This document shows, piece after piece, positions 23,173 through 34,065 of a stretch of DNA of 64,000 nucleotides (position 1 is its first letter; each line of letters opens with the position of its first letter). The notes under the pieces were generated by a model, which was not told where the DNA came from, ran no database searches, and was given only the letters and a program-made list of their open reading frames with translations. A program made the position numbers and the translations under genes. The DNA is from Cryptomeria japonica (Eukaryota; Streptophyta; Pinopsida; Cupressales; Cupressaceae), in contig NC_081408.1 in NCBI RefSeq assembly GCF_030272615.1, positions 401,603,889 to 401,667,888 of the forward strand, written 5' to 3'.

Positions 23173-25035
23173 ATGAGTCATAGGCCCATCACCAGGAGTC
23201 AAACAGCCCTAAATCCTCATCTTCTTTTCCCTCCATTGGTGACCATCCATTCTGCCTCCGTTTCACTTCCACAGGGTTCCCCCACTATCATATACCCTAC
23301 AATGGCCCAAATTCCCCCCCAAATTTTTGTGACTTGGGACAATGGTAGCCCTCTCATCCCTCCAGTTCCACCCGTAGTTTGGGGAGCTATTCCGACAGCC
23401 GTGCTGAAAGCTATTCCCAAATTCATGGGAGAATGTCACAAAACCCCTGGAGAACATCTGCAGGACGTAGCTATTGTTTGTATCGTACACAGCATCACCG
23501 AGCAGAATGTGGCTTTGCGGTTGCTCGTAGCTTCTTTCAAAGGAAAAGCTCTGGACTGGTTTAGATCTCTAGGCCCTAGAACTATAGGGGACTGGGATCA
23601 ATTGGGAGATCGCTTCTTTCAGAGATTCTCAGACAAAGTTGACAGATCATCCCTCATGCACCAACTCATTACGATCAAAAGAGCTCCCACGGAGGCCTTA
23701 ACTGATTTCAACCTGAGATTCCAGCGAACCTGGCAAAGGATACCGTTGTCTGCCCGCCCCCCGGCAGATATGGCCTTTGTGTTTTATCTGAAAGCTTTCA
23801 ATTCTGATATATCAGTAATGATCCAATCCTTAGGGGGTAACACTCTTCTGCAAGCTTTCGACTTAGCGATTCAAGCTGAAAATAACCTTATCGACGCTGG
23901 AAAGCTCGCACCTCGCCCTACAATGCCAGTATTCCCCGAAATGTCTACCCAAGTAATGGAGGAAGCCGCCCTGAGCACTTCTGCTCCACAGTCTATGTAT
24001 TCGTTCCCCACTCCTCAAAATACCGTCCATTCCGCCTCTCTAGCTGCTGAGGTCAATGATATGAAAAATCTCTGAAGATCTTTCTCTAATGAAATCGTCA
24101 ACCTAAAAAGGGCCCAGGTCTCTCCTACCAAACCTCCTTTTCAGCAAAAATTCCAAGGAAACAGACCCCCCTATCAACATCCTAATTATTGGGCTAAGAA
24201 AAATACCCTGCCGAATGGCCAAATAGTCCCCGTCCCTAATGCATTACAGGCCATCCACCCGAACAGTGGTAGAGAATTGACTCTGGGTCAGAATAATTTG
24301 GCGGACGATGCCAATTCTTGGTGTCTTCCATGCAACAATGCTCACACCCCGAGGAATTGCCCAAGGGGTAATTTGCAACAAAAGGTCACAAAACAAAGGA
24401 ACTTAGGTATAATACCAGATGAATCCGCATATACATCGCTGAGCATGGATAATGCGGCTTTTGTTGCTCAGATGCAAGGAATGTCATTACAACAAGAAGC
24501 GGAAATCGCCCCTGATCACGCACTTTTTTCATGGATGGAGGATGACGATACAGTACTAACTATTGAGGAAAGAACTTCAAAAAATGGGACCCCTATGGTG
24601 CATTCAGACTACAACCTTCACTCTAAAAGGTGTTTGACTAGGGAGGATGTCAGTAATATAAGGTCAATACTAGTAAACAAACCTCCGGAACCACCAGTCA
24701 TCGTTTTCGCCTATCCCAGGAAGGAATTCATCCCTTACAAACTGAAGGAGCCTAGAGCTTCCATGCCCCCCGCGTTGGATGTAGTAGATCAGTTGAAGAA
24801 AGCTCCAGCCCATGTCTCTCTCTAGGACCTCCTGAGTATACCGGAGCAGAAAAGTCGGCTAAGGGAGGCATTGTCCCAGGATCAAACAGATACAATCGCG
24901 GTAGCTCCGCCACCCTCTCAGACGAATGGAATGGATCGTCACTCAGCAGTTAACAAGGCATGCTCCCCTGCCGCTTTGACAAATGAGGCTCACCCTCCAC
25001 TGCACAAAGAGAAGGTAAACCTAAGCCAAATCCTT
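23173..25035 (+). pseudogene. Gag of Ty3/gypsy element C
   Basis: The first frame (23173-24075, 300 codons) gives the capsid: AIPKFMGECHKTPGEHLQDV, ALRLLVASFKGKALDWFRSL, WDQLGDRFFQRFSDK, LTDFNLRFQRTWQRIP. After an in-frame TGA it continues without shift through a basic stretch to WCLPCNNAHTPRNCPR, a CCHC-type knuckle with three rather than four residues before His, then a long acidic linker. A TAG at 24823 lies where the family has Trp (HVSL-W-DLL). Capsid order and knuckle place it with Tat-like Ty3 elements. Confidence 0.88.
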
Positions 25036-25039
25036 TTTA

Positions 25040-25395
25040 CCTCACCCTGATAGTTGGAAACAAACTTTTGCATAACTCCATGATAGACTCCGATGCTAGC
25101 ACCACGATCATGCCTAAGCAGATTGCTGAAGTATTAAACATTCAGTATGACCCTTTAAGTAAAGGGGTAATGCAGCTCGACGGGAACAAAGTCCAGACGA
25201 TAGGTCTCATCAAAAGCCTCCCTTTGACCTTATTTGCATGTCCAAGTATAACAGTATCCCAAGAAGTAGTGGTCATCGACATCCCCCCCGTCTTTGACTC
25301 TGTTTGTCCTGAAACTTCACCGCTAAAATAGGAGGGTATATGTCCTTGGATTGGTCCCACCTGATTCTTCGTACCCGACACAGTGCTAAGATGAA
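25040..25395 (+). pseudogene. Protease of Ty3/gypsy element C
   Basis: Reads LLHNSMIDSDASTTIMPKQI, so the active-site D-S-G is D-S-D, then GVMQLDGNKVQTIGLIKSLP and VVVIDIPPVF. A shift follows, then NFTAKIGGYMSLDWSH, the typical Ty3 protease end ('IPP.FG..LSR.F....GGY...D.SH'). A TGA at 25310 lies where Arg (CGA) is expected. Inactive remnant. Confidence 0.8.
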
Positions 25396-25689
25396 GATCC
25401 TTTCAGAACCTCTTCATGCCGAGCATATAGCTGATCAAGCCTTGATTAATTTCAAGCCTACTCACACCTCTATAACCCATGATGAGCGAAAGGTGGTAGA
25501 ACTGTTAGAAGATGAAGAAGTGACCAGGGAAATCCCACCCAAACAAGAAGCCTTCCTAAATGAGTTCATAAACTCTGAACCCTTCTCTAATTACCATGCC
25601 GCCAGCCTAGGAACTTATTGCATTTTTGAAGAAGATCAACCAATCCCAAAACTCACCAAAGATCCTTTCTCCAAAGATCAGTTGTCTTC

Positions 25690-26130
25690 GACACTATGGA
25701 CCCTACACTTTGACGGCACCAAATGCAAAATGGGCTCCGGGGCCGAAATTTGTCTCACCTCTCCGGTGGGCGATCTGATTCGAAGGTCTTTCCAATTATA
25801 GTTCGCATGTTCGAATAATGAAGCAGAGTATGAAGGGCTAATTCAAGGCCTGAACATGGCAGAAAAAATGGGCATCAAGAAGCTTAAAGTTTTCGGTGAT
25901 TCCGAATTAGTAGTACATCAAGTCCAAGGGATATCCAGTGCCAAGCATGTCCGTATGAGATCCTACCGCTCCAGAGTCTAGGATTTAATAGAAAGTTTTG
26001 ATGCTTTCAATATCACCAGCATTCCCCGAACGCTAAATACCGAAGCTGATCACATGGCAACCATAGGGGCTCATTTTGATCCAGCTATAGACCTCTTAGT
26101 CGGTAATTCAGCAGTCAATATGGTGGTCTG
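25690..26130 (+). pseudogene. Archaeal-type RNase H of element C, upstream of RT
   Basis: The segment reads WTLHFDGTKCKMGSGAEICL (first Asp), then a TAG, FACSNNEAEYEGLIQGLNMA (Glu), KKLKVFGDSELVVHQVQG (Asp), a TAG, and ITSIPRTLNTEADHMATIG (final Asp). All four catalytic positions of an RNase H are retained. It is the same domain type as at 6690-7125 in element A. Here it lies between protease and RT rather than between RNase H and integrase, and the frame runs on into the RT entry sequence with no sign of a junction. Confidence 0.85.
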
Positions 26131-26269
26131 TCCGGCTATTCCTGATAAAAATACATATTGGTAGGTATTTGAAAGCGATGAGCAGATTGCTCTGTTTATT
26201 CAAAGCTCGGGAGAATTTGCCGATCACCTGCAACCTAGGATTAAAGAAGCTTACGGAGATTAGATTATC

Positions 26270-27420
26270 CAGCTAAAATCCAACAAGCTCCCCAACGGTC
26301 TGATCACCTTGGAGAATTTTTTTGATCATGAGGATGTTAAGAAGGATAAGCGGAAGCTCATCGCAGACAAAGGAGATTACACTGAAATGTTAGTGGGACG
26401 CGGAAGAATCCTCAAAGTGGGCAAAGGTGTTTCCGCTGAAGATAGGGCAAAATTGGCTCGATACTGTGATGAATATGAAGGCGTCATGGCTTGGTCTTAT
26501 GATGATCTAAAAGGTTATGATCCCAATGTCATTCAACACACCATCGAACTCACAAATGAAGCTAAGCCAGTCCAACAAAAATAGAGGCCTATTAATCCTA
26601 TGATCGAATCCCTCATGGCTCAAGAGTTGAAGAAACTAATCGAGTCAAGGATTATTTATCCTATAAAACACAGTACATGGGTATCCAATCTGGTCCCAGT
26701 GAGGAAAAAGAATGGGGATATTTGGCTCTATGTGGATTTTCAGGACCTGAATCGCACATCGCTCAAGGATCATTATCCCCTACCGTCAATGGAGCAATTA
26801 TTAAGCACTATAGCTGGATCAGAAATATTTTCTATGCTCAATGGTTTCTCAGGATATAATCAGGTAAGTTTCAAAACGGAGGATCAACATAAGACCACTT
26901 TTACCACCAAATGGGGGACGTTTGCATATCAAAAGATGCCCTTCGGCTTGTCAAACGTTGGGGCCACTTTCCAAAGGGCCATGGATCTGGCTTTCAAAGA
27001 GCTAATAAATAAGATTATCTTAATATATTTATATGACCTAACTGTGTTTTCTAAACACCAGGAGGATCACTTCGATCATCTCGAGTTAGTCCTGCAAAAA
27101 TGTCTAGAATTTGGGATCTCCTTGAACCCCAAAAAGTGTATTTTCAGGGTTCCCCAAGGGAAGTTGCTGAGACATATAGTTTCTAAAGAAGGTATCTCTA
27201 TCGATCCTGACCGGGTCAAGGCTATCAAAGAGCTCCCTCTTTCGGTCAACAAAAAGGGAGTGCAGTCATTTTTGGGAAAAGTTAATTTTGTCAGTCGTTT
27301 CATTTCCGACTTCGCTGGAATAATAAGACCTATCGCCCTCATGCTTAAGAAGGATGTACATTTCAAATGGACCGCTGAAGCCAAAAACGCCTTCAACCAA
27401 ATAAAGCATGTCATCTGTTT
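26270..27420 (+). pseudogene. Reverse transcriptase of Ty3/gypsy element C
   Basis: Starts with an RT-entry region (KVGKGVSAEDRAKLARYCDE, GVMAWSYDDLKGYDPNVIQH). After a TAG at 26581 (where Gln is expected before RPINP), RT follows: WVSNLVPVRKKNGDIWLYVD, YPLPSMEQLL, FSMLNGFSGYNQVSFKTEDQ (the first catalytic Asp of M-D-G-F-S is Asn), FAYQKMPFGLSNVGATFQRA, IYLYDLTVFSK (YLDD reads YLYD), and FLGKVNFVSRFI. Two catalytic Asp positions are lost, so it cannot be active. The single open frame of 459 codons (26600-27979) covers RT and the following RNase H. Confidence 0.93.
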
Positions 27421-27429
27421 AGCCCCAGT

Positions 27430-27979
27430 GTTATCTAATCTGGACATGTCGAAAGATTTCGTAATGTATGTCTATTCTGGTCAGCATAGTATTGCCATGG
27501 TCTTAACTCAAAAAGACACCCAAAAAGGAGGGGAACACCCTATCGCCTTCCATTCAAAGACTCTCAAAGATTATGAGCTCTGCTATAACTTTGTGGAAAA
27601 ACAAGCCTTAGCTGCCGTAAAAGGACTGAAAAAATTCCGGCATTTCATTGCCTGCAACAAGACCACAGTGTATGTAGCTCACTCCGCAGTAAGAGAATAC
27701 ATTATGGAAGGTGACATCACAAAAAAAAGAGCGAATTGGATCACTAAGATCCTAGAATATGATGTTGACATCAGGCCCACAAAGCTAGTCTGCGGGAGAG
27801 GTTTATGTGAGTATATAATGCAGGATGGTGAATCCCATGTTTTCGAAACCATCCCAGAAGAGACGGTTATGTTTATGCCCGACACCCCCAGTGAAAATTG
27901 GATTGACAAAAGGAAAAATTTCATGAAGACAGGGACCTTTCCCGAAAATCTCCCTCCGGCCAAGAGGAGATTCTACTAA
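27430..27979 (+). pseudogene. Degenerate Ty3 RNase H of element C
   Basis: Same frame as RT: DFVMYVYSGQHSIAMVLTQK, PIAFHSKTLKDYELCYNFVE, KQALAAVKGLKKFRHFI. The usual Y-T-D-A-S reads YVYSG and EKE reads EKQ, so the catalytic centre is absent. As in element A, this is what a connection domain looks like in an element that also has the archaeal-type RNase H. A TAA ends the frame at 27977 and the next codons continue into the integrase zinc region. Confidence 0.82.
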
Positions 27980-27999
27980 CTCCAAAACAATGGTTTTCG

Positions 28000-29150
28000 C
28001 CTCATAAATGAAATTCTTTTCAAAAGGAATTTCGACGGAGTCCTACTCTGATGTGTAGATCAAGGCCAAGCTGATAAAATTCTCCAAGAATTTCACTACG
28101 GCCCCTCGGGAGGTCATTTCTCCGCCCCAACAATTGCGATCAAAATTACTCAAGCTGGATACTTTTGGCCATCCATGTTCAAAGATGTACATGCTCTAGT
28201 AAGAGGATGTAAAGAATGCCAATATTACACAGGGAGGGGTAAGAAAGCGGCCATGCCACTCAGGCCTGTGTCAGTTGAAGAACCTTTTGCTCAATGGGGA
28301 CTCGATTTTGTCGGAATGATCAATCCCTCAAGCTCAGTCGGACATAAATGGATCCTGACCGCCACAGACTATTTCACCAGATGGTCTGAAGTCGTTCCCC
28401 TGCGAAATTCATCTGAAAATGAGGTGCTATCTTTCCTGGAAGAACTGGCTTGCCGGTACGGTCCCCCAAAAACCGTTATATCTGATAACGCTCATGCATT
28501 CACTAGCTCGCAGATCACGCAGTTCGCTCTTAGCAGAGGTATTTATCTCAAAACCTCCTCTAACTATTACCCCCAAGGGAACGGTCTGGCGGAATCTACT
28601 AACAAGAACATGATCCGACTTATCAAGAGGATAGGCACGGAATATAAGAGGGAGTGGCACCATCACCTGAGGAGTGCATTATGGGCTGACCGCATAACAC
28701 CCAAGCAGATTCTCAAGAGCTCCCCGTACAAGCTGGTATACGGGAAGGACGCGTTTTTTCCTCTGTCACTGGAAATCCCGACATTACAGTTGCTAAAATC
28801 TATGGATATCGCCGAAAATGGCTCGATGGTTGTAAGGCTAGCAGAGATTATGGAGTTAGAGGAAGCGAGGGAGGTCACCTTCACAGCTCTCCAGGATAGG
28901 CAAAAGGTCATAAAAAGATGGTTCGATAGTAAAAAGAGCTTTGATGTTATATTCGCTCTCGGAGACCTTGTTCTAAAGTATAATGAGAGAGCGGCAAAGC
29001 CAGGTCAACACACCAAGTTCGAATGCCTATAGGAGGGTCCTTTTATCATCATAGGATGTAAAGGTTTCAACGCTTTTGAGTTAGAGGACATGAATGGAGA
29101 CTCCCTCTCCATCCCGGTTAATGATTTTCATCTTAAGCCTTATTATTAAG
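28000..29150 (+). pseudogene. Integrase of Ty3/gypsy element C
   Basis: After a TGA at about 28050 the zinc region is intact: EFHYGPSGGHFSAPT, GYFWPSMFKD, VRGCKECQ (HHCC). The core has FAQWGLDFVGM (Asp), VISDNAHAFTSSQI (Asp; the G after N is changed) and NGLAESTNKNM (Glu), so the D,D,E triad is kept. The C-terminal part has SYKLVYG-type sequence, FALGDLVLKYNERA and, after a TAG at 29030 at a Trp position, GPFIIIGCKGFNAFELEDM and VNDFHLKPYY before a TAA at about 29148. It is the best preserved enzyme of this element. Confidence 0.92.
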
Positions 29151-29378
29151 GGTCCTTCCCCTTTTCCATGTAAATAGTGTATATTATGTGCATATGTGTG
29201 GTGTGTATTTATTTTAATTATTTTCAGCTAAGCAACCAAAAAGAAAGAGAGACTAGATAAAGAAAAAGCAAAATCATTATATTAAGTCTTTCTCGTACTA
29301 TTACAAAATGTGCAGGCCCTTGGCCTCTATCTTGTTTACATCTATCAGTTCCAGCACAAGTCGCGCTTTGCCAAGGAC

Positions 29379-30110
29379 TCAGAGGCTACTCTCAGTATCC
29401 TCCTCTTCAGTATCGAAGTCCCCTTCTTCTCCTAGCCATTCTGAACCAGAAGAACTCTCAGGCTCCCCGTGCATGAATATAACCACCAGGTTAGGAGGTT
29501 GATCAGGCAATAGGACTCTTGGGAAGATATAGTCTCTGAAACTAGTATACCATTCTGTGCCTTCCGAAATAGGGACCATCATATGCACTCGCAGAAGAAA
29601 CTCGATAGCTAGTTCGGCGCGGTACTTATGGGAGGACAGTGACATGGTTTTCAAGCCATTAATAAGTGGATGCCACCTCACTTCTTCATTCTAAAAGATG
29701 AAGCACTCTAAGTCAGATGCCACAGGGAGTCCGAGGAAAGGTACATGATACGCAACTACATCTTCAAGGCCCCCCAGATAGTCTAAAGGAAAGAGGGCTT
29801 GCGTCAGCTGCGTTGTCAGTAGCCCAGATTGGCCATAGTCCAGCAGAGAAGCCACAAAGCGCGAGCAGATATCTGTATTCACCCGATATCAGTCTGGATT
29901 GCTAATGAAATCTTCCCCAAGTACCCATTTGATGGCAGCAATTATTAATGAATTTTTCCTTCTCGTCATCCCTTGCAGTCTCTGGTCTGATATATTCCCT
30001 AGGAAAGCAACTTGCACCCTTCTGCTGACGAGTCGAATTGGAGTATCCATTTCTTCAGAAACTTCATCGTTATAGCTCGTATTGTGATGAAAAAATGTCT
30101 GAAAAGACAT
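29379..30110 (-). pseudogene. Antisense extra ORF downstream of pol in element C
   Basis: Read on the minus strand, one frame runs about 244 codons from the ATG at 30110 to 29379, broken only by TGA (29889) and TAG (29691). The product starts MSFQTFFHHNTSYNDEVSEE and includes RRVQVAFLGNISDQRLQGMT, TQALFPLDYLGGLEDVVAYH and WYTSFRDYIFPRVLLPDQPP, and it ends in an acidic tail (EEGDFDTEEEDTES). No known domain is visible. Antisense ORFs between integrase and 3' LTR are described for some Tat-lineage elements (e.g. Grande); this one has the right place and orientation. Function unknown. Confidence 0.65.
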
Positions 30111-30689
30111 ATTTATAGCAAAAATCTTGGCAGGTAAGCAATTGGCATCTTGAGCTCACCCTTGCCCCATTTTAATGCCTCTGTCACACCTCTATTAATT
30201 TGCATCATACGAATGGGATTATTTCCAAGATATCGACGTCTAGTCAGTCACTTCGAAAAAGAATGGATGGAAACAAAGAGCCATACGTACTTGCAGGTAC
30301 GCCACCCCCTTAAATGAGCCAGCTCTGCCAGCCCGTTTCAGCTCACGCGACCATTATCCCTAGTTGATTTCCTCGATTAAAGAAAGATTTGGCCCAAGGT
30401 AATTCTCCCGAGGAATGCCATCACAATCAAGTAGTTTTTTGGAAAGTAGGAATGACGGCTCCCCTCATTCGTGGAAGTTGATCACAGCGGCATTTTAGTT
30501 GGCGCGCGTGTCAGCCGAGCCTTAGCTTTCACGAAAAACAAGGCATGTCATGCATTTAAAAGCTCAAAGTTTCTCCCGGTCATCAATATATTTATTTTGT
30601 TGCGAAGGAGTTAGGCCAGAAGACGACGCGCAAGTTTCCATTCTCAATCTCCAATCTGATAGCAGTCCAGGAAAGGCTGATTGTCTGTC

Positions 30690-32760
30690 TTGATGGATTC
30701 AGAGGCTTCGTTCGTGAAGGCCTCTCCTAGGGGTTTCTTGGTCGATATTTTCGAGGAACTATCTTACTCTTCTCATGCCATCCCACCACAAAAGGATTAT
30801 CCAAGACAAAGGCCAAAAAGAAAGTGGCGACCCGGAACCCATCGGTTGTGCTGGATTCCTTAGAAAACATCTACGAGCCTGAGATCCGAAAGCAGCCCAA
30901 AAATCTCAGAGAGGCCGCCTGTTTGAGGATGTTGCACCATAGAAATGACCCTCATTCTGTCGCGGTGTGTTTCTGGAAGAGTGGTGCTCCCCAATCTTTG
31001 GTCCCCGCAGTTCCCTACTGTCCTGAACTCGTAGCTGCCTATGAAGAGGCTTTTGATCCTACCTCATTTTCTGTCAGCGGCTCGCACTTGAAACTAATCA
31101 TATCTCCAGAGGCCATTAGGGAAATGCTCTGCTCCCCAATCTTGGAGAATACTGAGGTTTTCTCAGAGAGATCCATGGAGGAATTATGGAGCACCAGGAG
31201 GGACGCATTAACTTTTTGCCAGAATGCCCTCAACCGGAGTTTGTCAGCAAGGCCTCCAAAGTTCCCTTTGTCATACAACGATCTAAAACAAGAGGACCTC
31301 AGAGATATTTCATCTACCCTGGCTTGGTTGTGTGGTCATGATAGCGACCGAAATATCACAGCTTCCATGATGGGCTTTCTTTTCAAATGCAGGAAGCAAA
31401 GGGAACCTTTTCACTTCGACTTCTCCGCGACTATCGCCAAGGCCATGGTCAAGTAGTTATCCGAATTCCAACAAATGTGATGTTTCAGGTTCTCTTCAGT
31501 ATTGGTGCACCTGCTTCTGCATCAGAATGAAGCCTTTTTTGCACAGTTCATGCGCTTGTCCACTTTCGATGAGACGGGAAGTGTATTGTCGGTATCTTGT
31601 TGGACGCCTCTGTTGCTAGCCTCTTATGACTCCTATCAGTTTTCCGACTTGTTCTTGGCTCCTGTACTCAATGATTTTGGAGTGATTCCCAATGAGCCTC
31701 TCGCCCATTTCTCACAAGTCCAAATGAACTGGATGCAGAATGAACGCCCTCCTTGCGACTGGTTCGTGGGCCCGAATTTCTCTTTCATCCGCGTGCATGG
31801 TTTCTCTAAGGAGCCATTCTGGCTACCTATTCATGTGACCGACAAAACCCTAGCTCTAGAAATGGCAAGGCAGCTGGTAAGGGTCGAGCAAGTGATTGGA
31901 GCTGGGAAGCACAATACTTCCATCACAGAAGATAACAAGGCCATTGGCCCAATTACCCTAGTCAGAAGAAAGGTAGCTAAAGAAATCCTGACTTCAAAGC
32001 TGGTGGAGCTGGGTTTCATAGTAATTGATGACTTGTGGAGTTACGACCCTGATGGCTGTTTGAGCAAAAGGAAAAACACTATGAAGCATGAGCCTCGGGA
32101 CTCATGGGCAGAACCTACCAACCCCCGGGTTGACGACCTGAGCAAATATGTGGGTCCCGATGATTTTCCTATTTTGGATCGCCCCTCGTGGTTAAAATTT
32201 TATTCCCTCGTGCAAAGAGTCAACCCCGCGAAGCCAATTCCTCGGGCGTTGTTAGAAAGCATGAAAGCTTTATCCTGGCCCAAAAAGAAAAGGGAAATTT
32301 TTTGGGTCTATCGTCAGGAAGTGAATTAGATTAGAACTAGCCTTGGAAACGCACACCTGGACGAGCGTTTCGAGCAAGAATGGAGTAAAATAAATAAATC
32401 TGATGATGAGATAGGTGACAAATCCTCACGCGGGGACTCATCCCCCGAGATGGTTGCTCAGCAGGAAGTTGGGATTATAAGTACCGAAGGGCAGGAGCCA
32501 AAGCCAGAAATCCCTCCTTCTCTAGACAGTGCAACTTGCAGACCTCGTTCGCAGTCTAGTAAGAGGTGATCTGAGAAGCAATCCTCCGAAGGCCCCCCAA
32601 AGAAGAAGCCATATCTCAATGGGTCAGAAGAGGTTGCACCCAATACATCAACAACAGCATCAACAAATCTTCAGTCGATGCAGCCTTCGGTCGATCAGGT
32701 ACGTCCCTTTTTCCCTCTTCCCATTCTCTGGATGTTCTTGCAGCTGCTCTCATGCCTATC
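30690..32760 (+). pseudogene. Extra sense ORF downstream of pol in element C
   Basis: An ORF starts MDSEASFVKASPRG near 30693, shifts frame near 30780, and then runs in one frame to about 32760 with four stops (TAG 31454, TGA about 31478, TAG 32327, TGA about 32568). Reading through gives roughly 690 residues. Near the N-terminus is a basic patch (KTKAKKK). The middle has EEAFDPTSFSVSGSHLKLII, LAWLCGHDSDRNITASMMGF, HLLLHQNEAFFAQFM and RPPCDWFVGPNFSFIRVHGF. The tail is acidic and Gln/Ser-rich, with a second basic patch (PPKKKP). Some features recall retroelement-borne proteins with a plant-mobile-domain-like helical fold, but I cannot assign a family. It may belong to element C or be captured sequence. 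Confidence 0.6.
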
Positions 32761-32769
32761 ATATAAGAC

Positions 32770-34065
32770 CAACCTGATCAAATATTATCAGTCATCGATA
32801 TCCACATCAACATGATCATTATCATGTCTTAAACAAAATTGGGTACACTCGAAACTAGACAGATTGGTCTTAAACGAGGTCCAAAACTTTTGAAACTAGA
32901 CATTATCAACCATCACATCAAACAAATAAAAGCAAAGGCACAGTCAATCTAGCTATCAAGTTTTGTCTAATTTGGTTTTTATCTTTTATCAATTGTCGAA
33001 GATCATGTTTCTATGCTACTCAAGGATGTCCAAAAAAGTGACTAGAGGAGCCATGATGGGCATGATCCTTTTCTTTCTTTGTTGTTTTGTAATGTGAACC
33101 AATGAAGTTCTAGGGCAATTTCTCTAGTGGGTTTCTATGATAGGAGCATTCAGCCTATGAATGCCACACATACCTTGACCCCTAGTGTAATTCCCATAAT
33201 GGAGGGTTCATTCCTTGTCTTCTACGTGTTTGTTTCTTGCAGTAAGATATCTATACATCCTGGTTCCTTATACCTTGGTGTACTAAGCTTCATTGTTACA
33301 TAGTAAGCCTCAATAATGATAATGTGTTGCACTACGAATAAAGACAAAGAAGAGTATTCATCACCATCATTCACTATCATCATCAATCATATTAGATCAT
33401 TCCATCAAGATTGACTCGTGTATTAATCATCAATCATAACATTTCATTTTTCTAAATGTCGATTGTATCAATCAAGATCACTCTTTCATTAAGTATATGT
33501 TCGTGGATCAACATAATTATTCTTCTTGATCATTTATTCATCTAACATGGTCTCTCTAATCACTTAATTCCAATCTTTTTATCTATAATTCCATCTCAAA
33601 TCATTTCCTCACATCAACTATTCTATTTCCTAGCATTCTTCACTTTCAAAATATCCTCATCTTTCATCACATTTCACCTATCATTTATCTTATACAGGAT
33701 TTATCCTTCCTGAAACCAGACACGATCGTCTATCATTTTTCTTATACAGGATGTGTCCTTCCTGAAACCAGACTTCATCTTTATCTGATCAATCCCATCA
33801 ATCCCATCAATCTTATCATTCAATCAATCTACAAATCATTCTAACCATTTCTTTTATCCAATCAAACTCATTTACATCATCAAGTTAATCATTATTTATC
33901 TCTCATATAACCTTCTTCTTCTTTCGAGAGATCATTCATGCCTTCAATGCACAAACAATCTCTCGAAGGGGCATTATAACCTAATATCACCAGGGCATAC
34001 TAGGGCAATTTTTTTCATTTTCTTTGAAACAGTGTCACCTCGACATTGTGTCAAAGATGGGCAAA
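32770..34065 (+). other. 3' non-coding region of Ty3 element D
   Basis: No coding frame. The end reads CATCACCAGGGCATACTAGG-like sequence, then TCAAAGATGGGCAAA immediately before an LTR start, i.e. a purine-rich primer region. The 5' limit, where element C sequence stops, is not sharp. Element C's own 3' LTR (which should start TGTTCACC) is not here, so C is truncated at about 32770. Confidence 0.5.
33679..33782. repeat. 52-bp tandem duplication
   Basis: TATCATTTATCTTATACAGG begins at 33679 and recurs as TATCATTTTTCTTATACAGG at 33731, each followed by a TTCCTGAAACCAGAC block. Two copies with few differences. Confidence 0.8.

Noticed and set aside
32699-32743. Possible intron with CAG|GTACGT and TTCTTGCAG| in the sense ORF of element C
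   Set aside because: Sites look good, but 45 bases is below the usual minimum for plant introns, and the ORF is near its end anyway.
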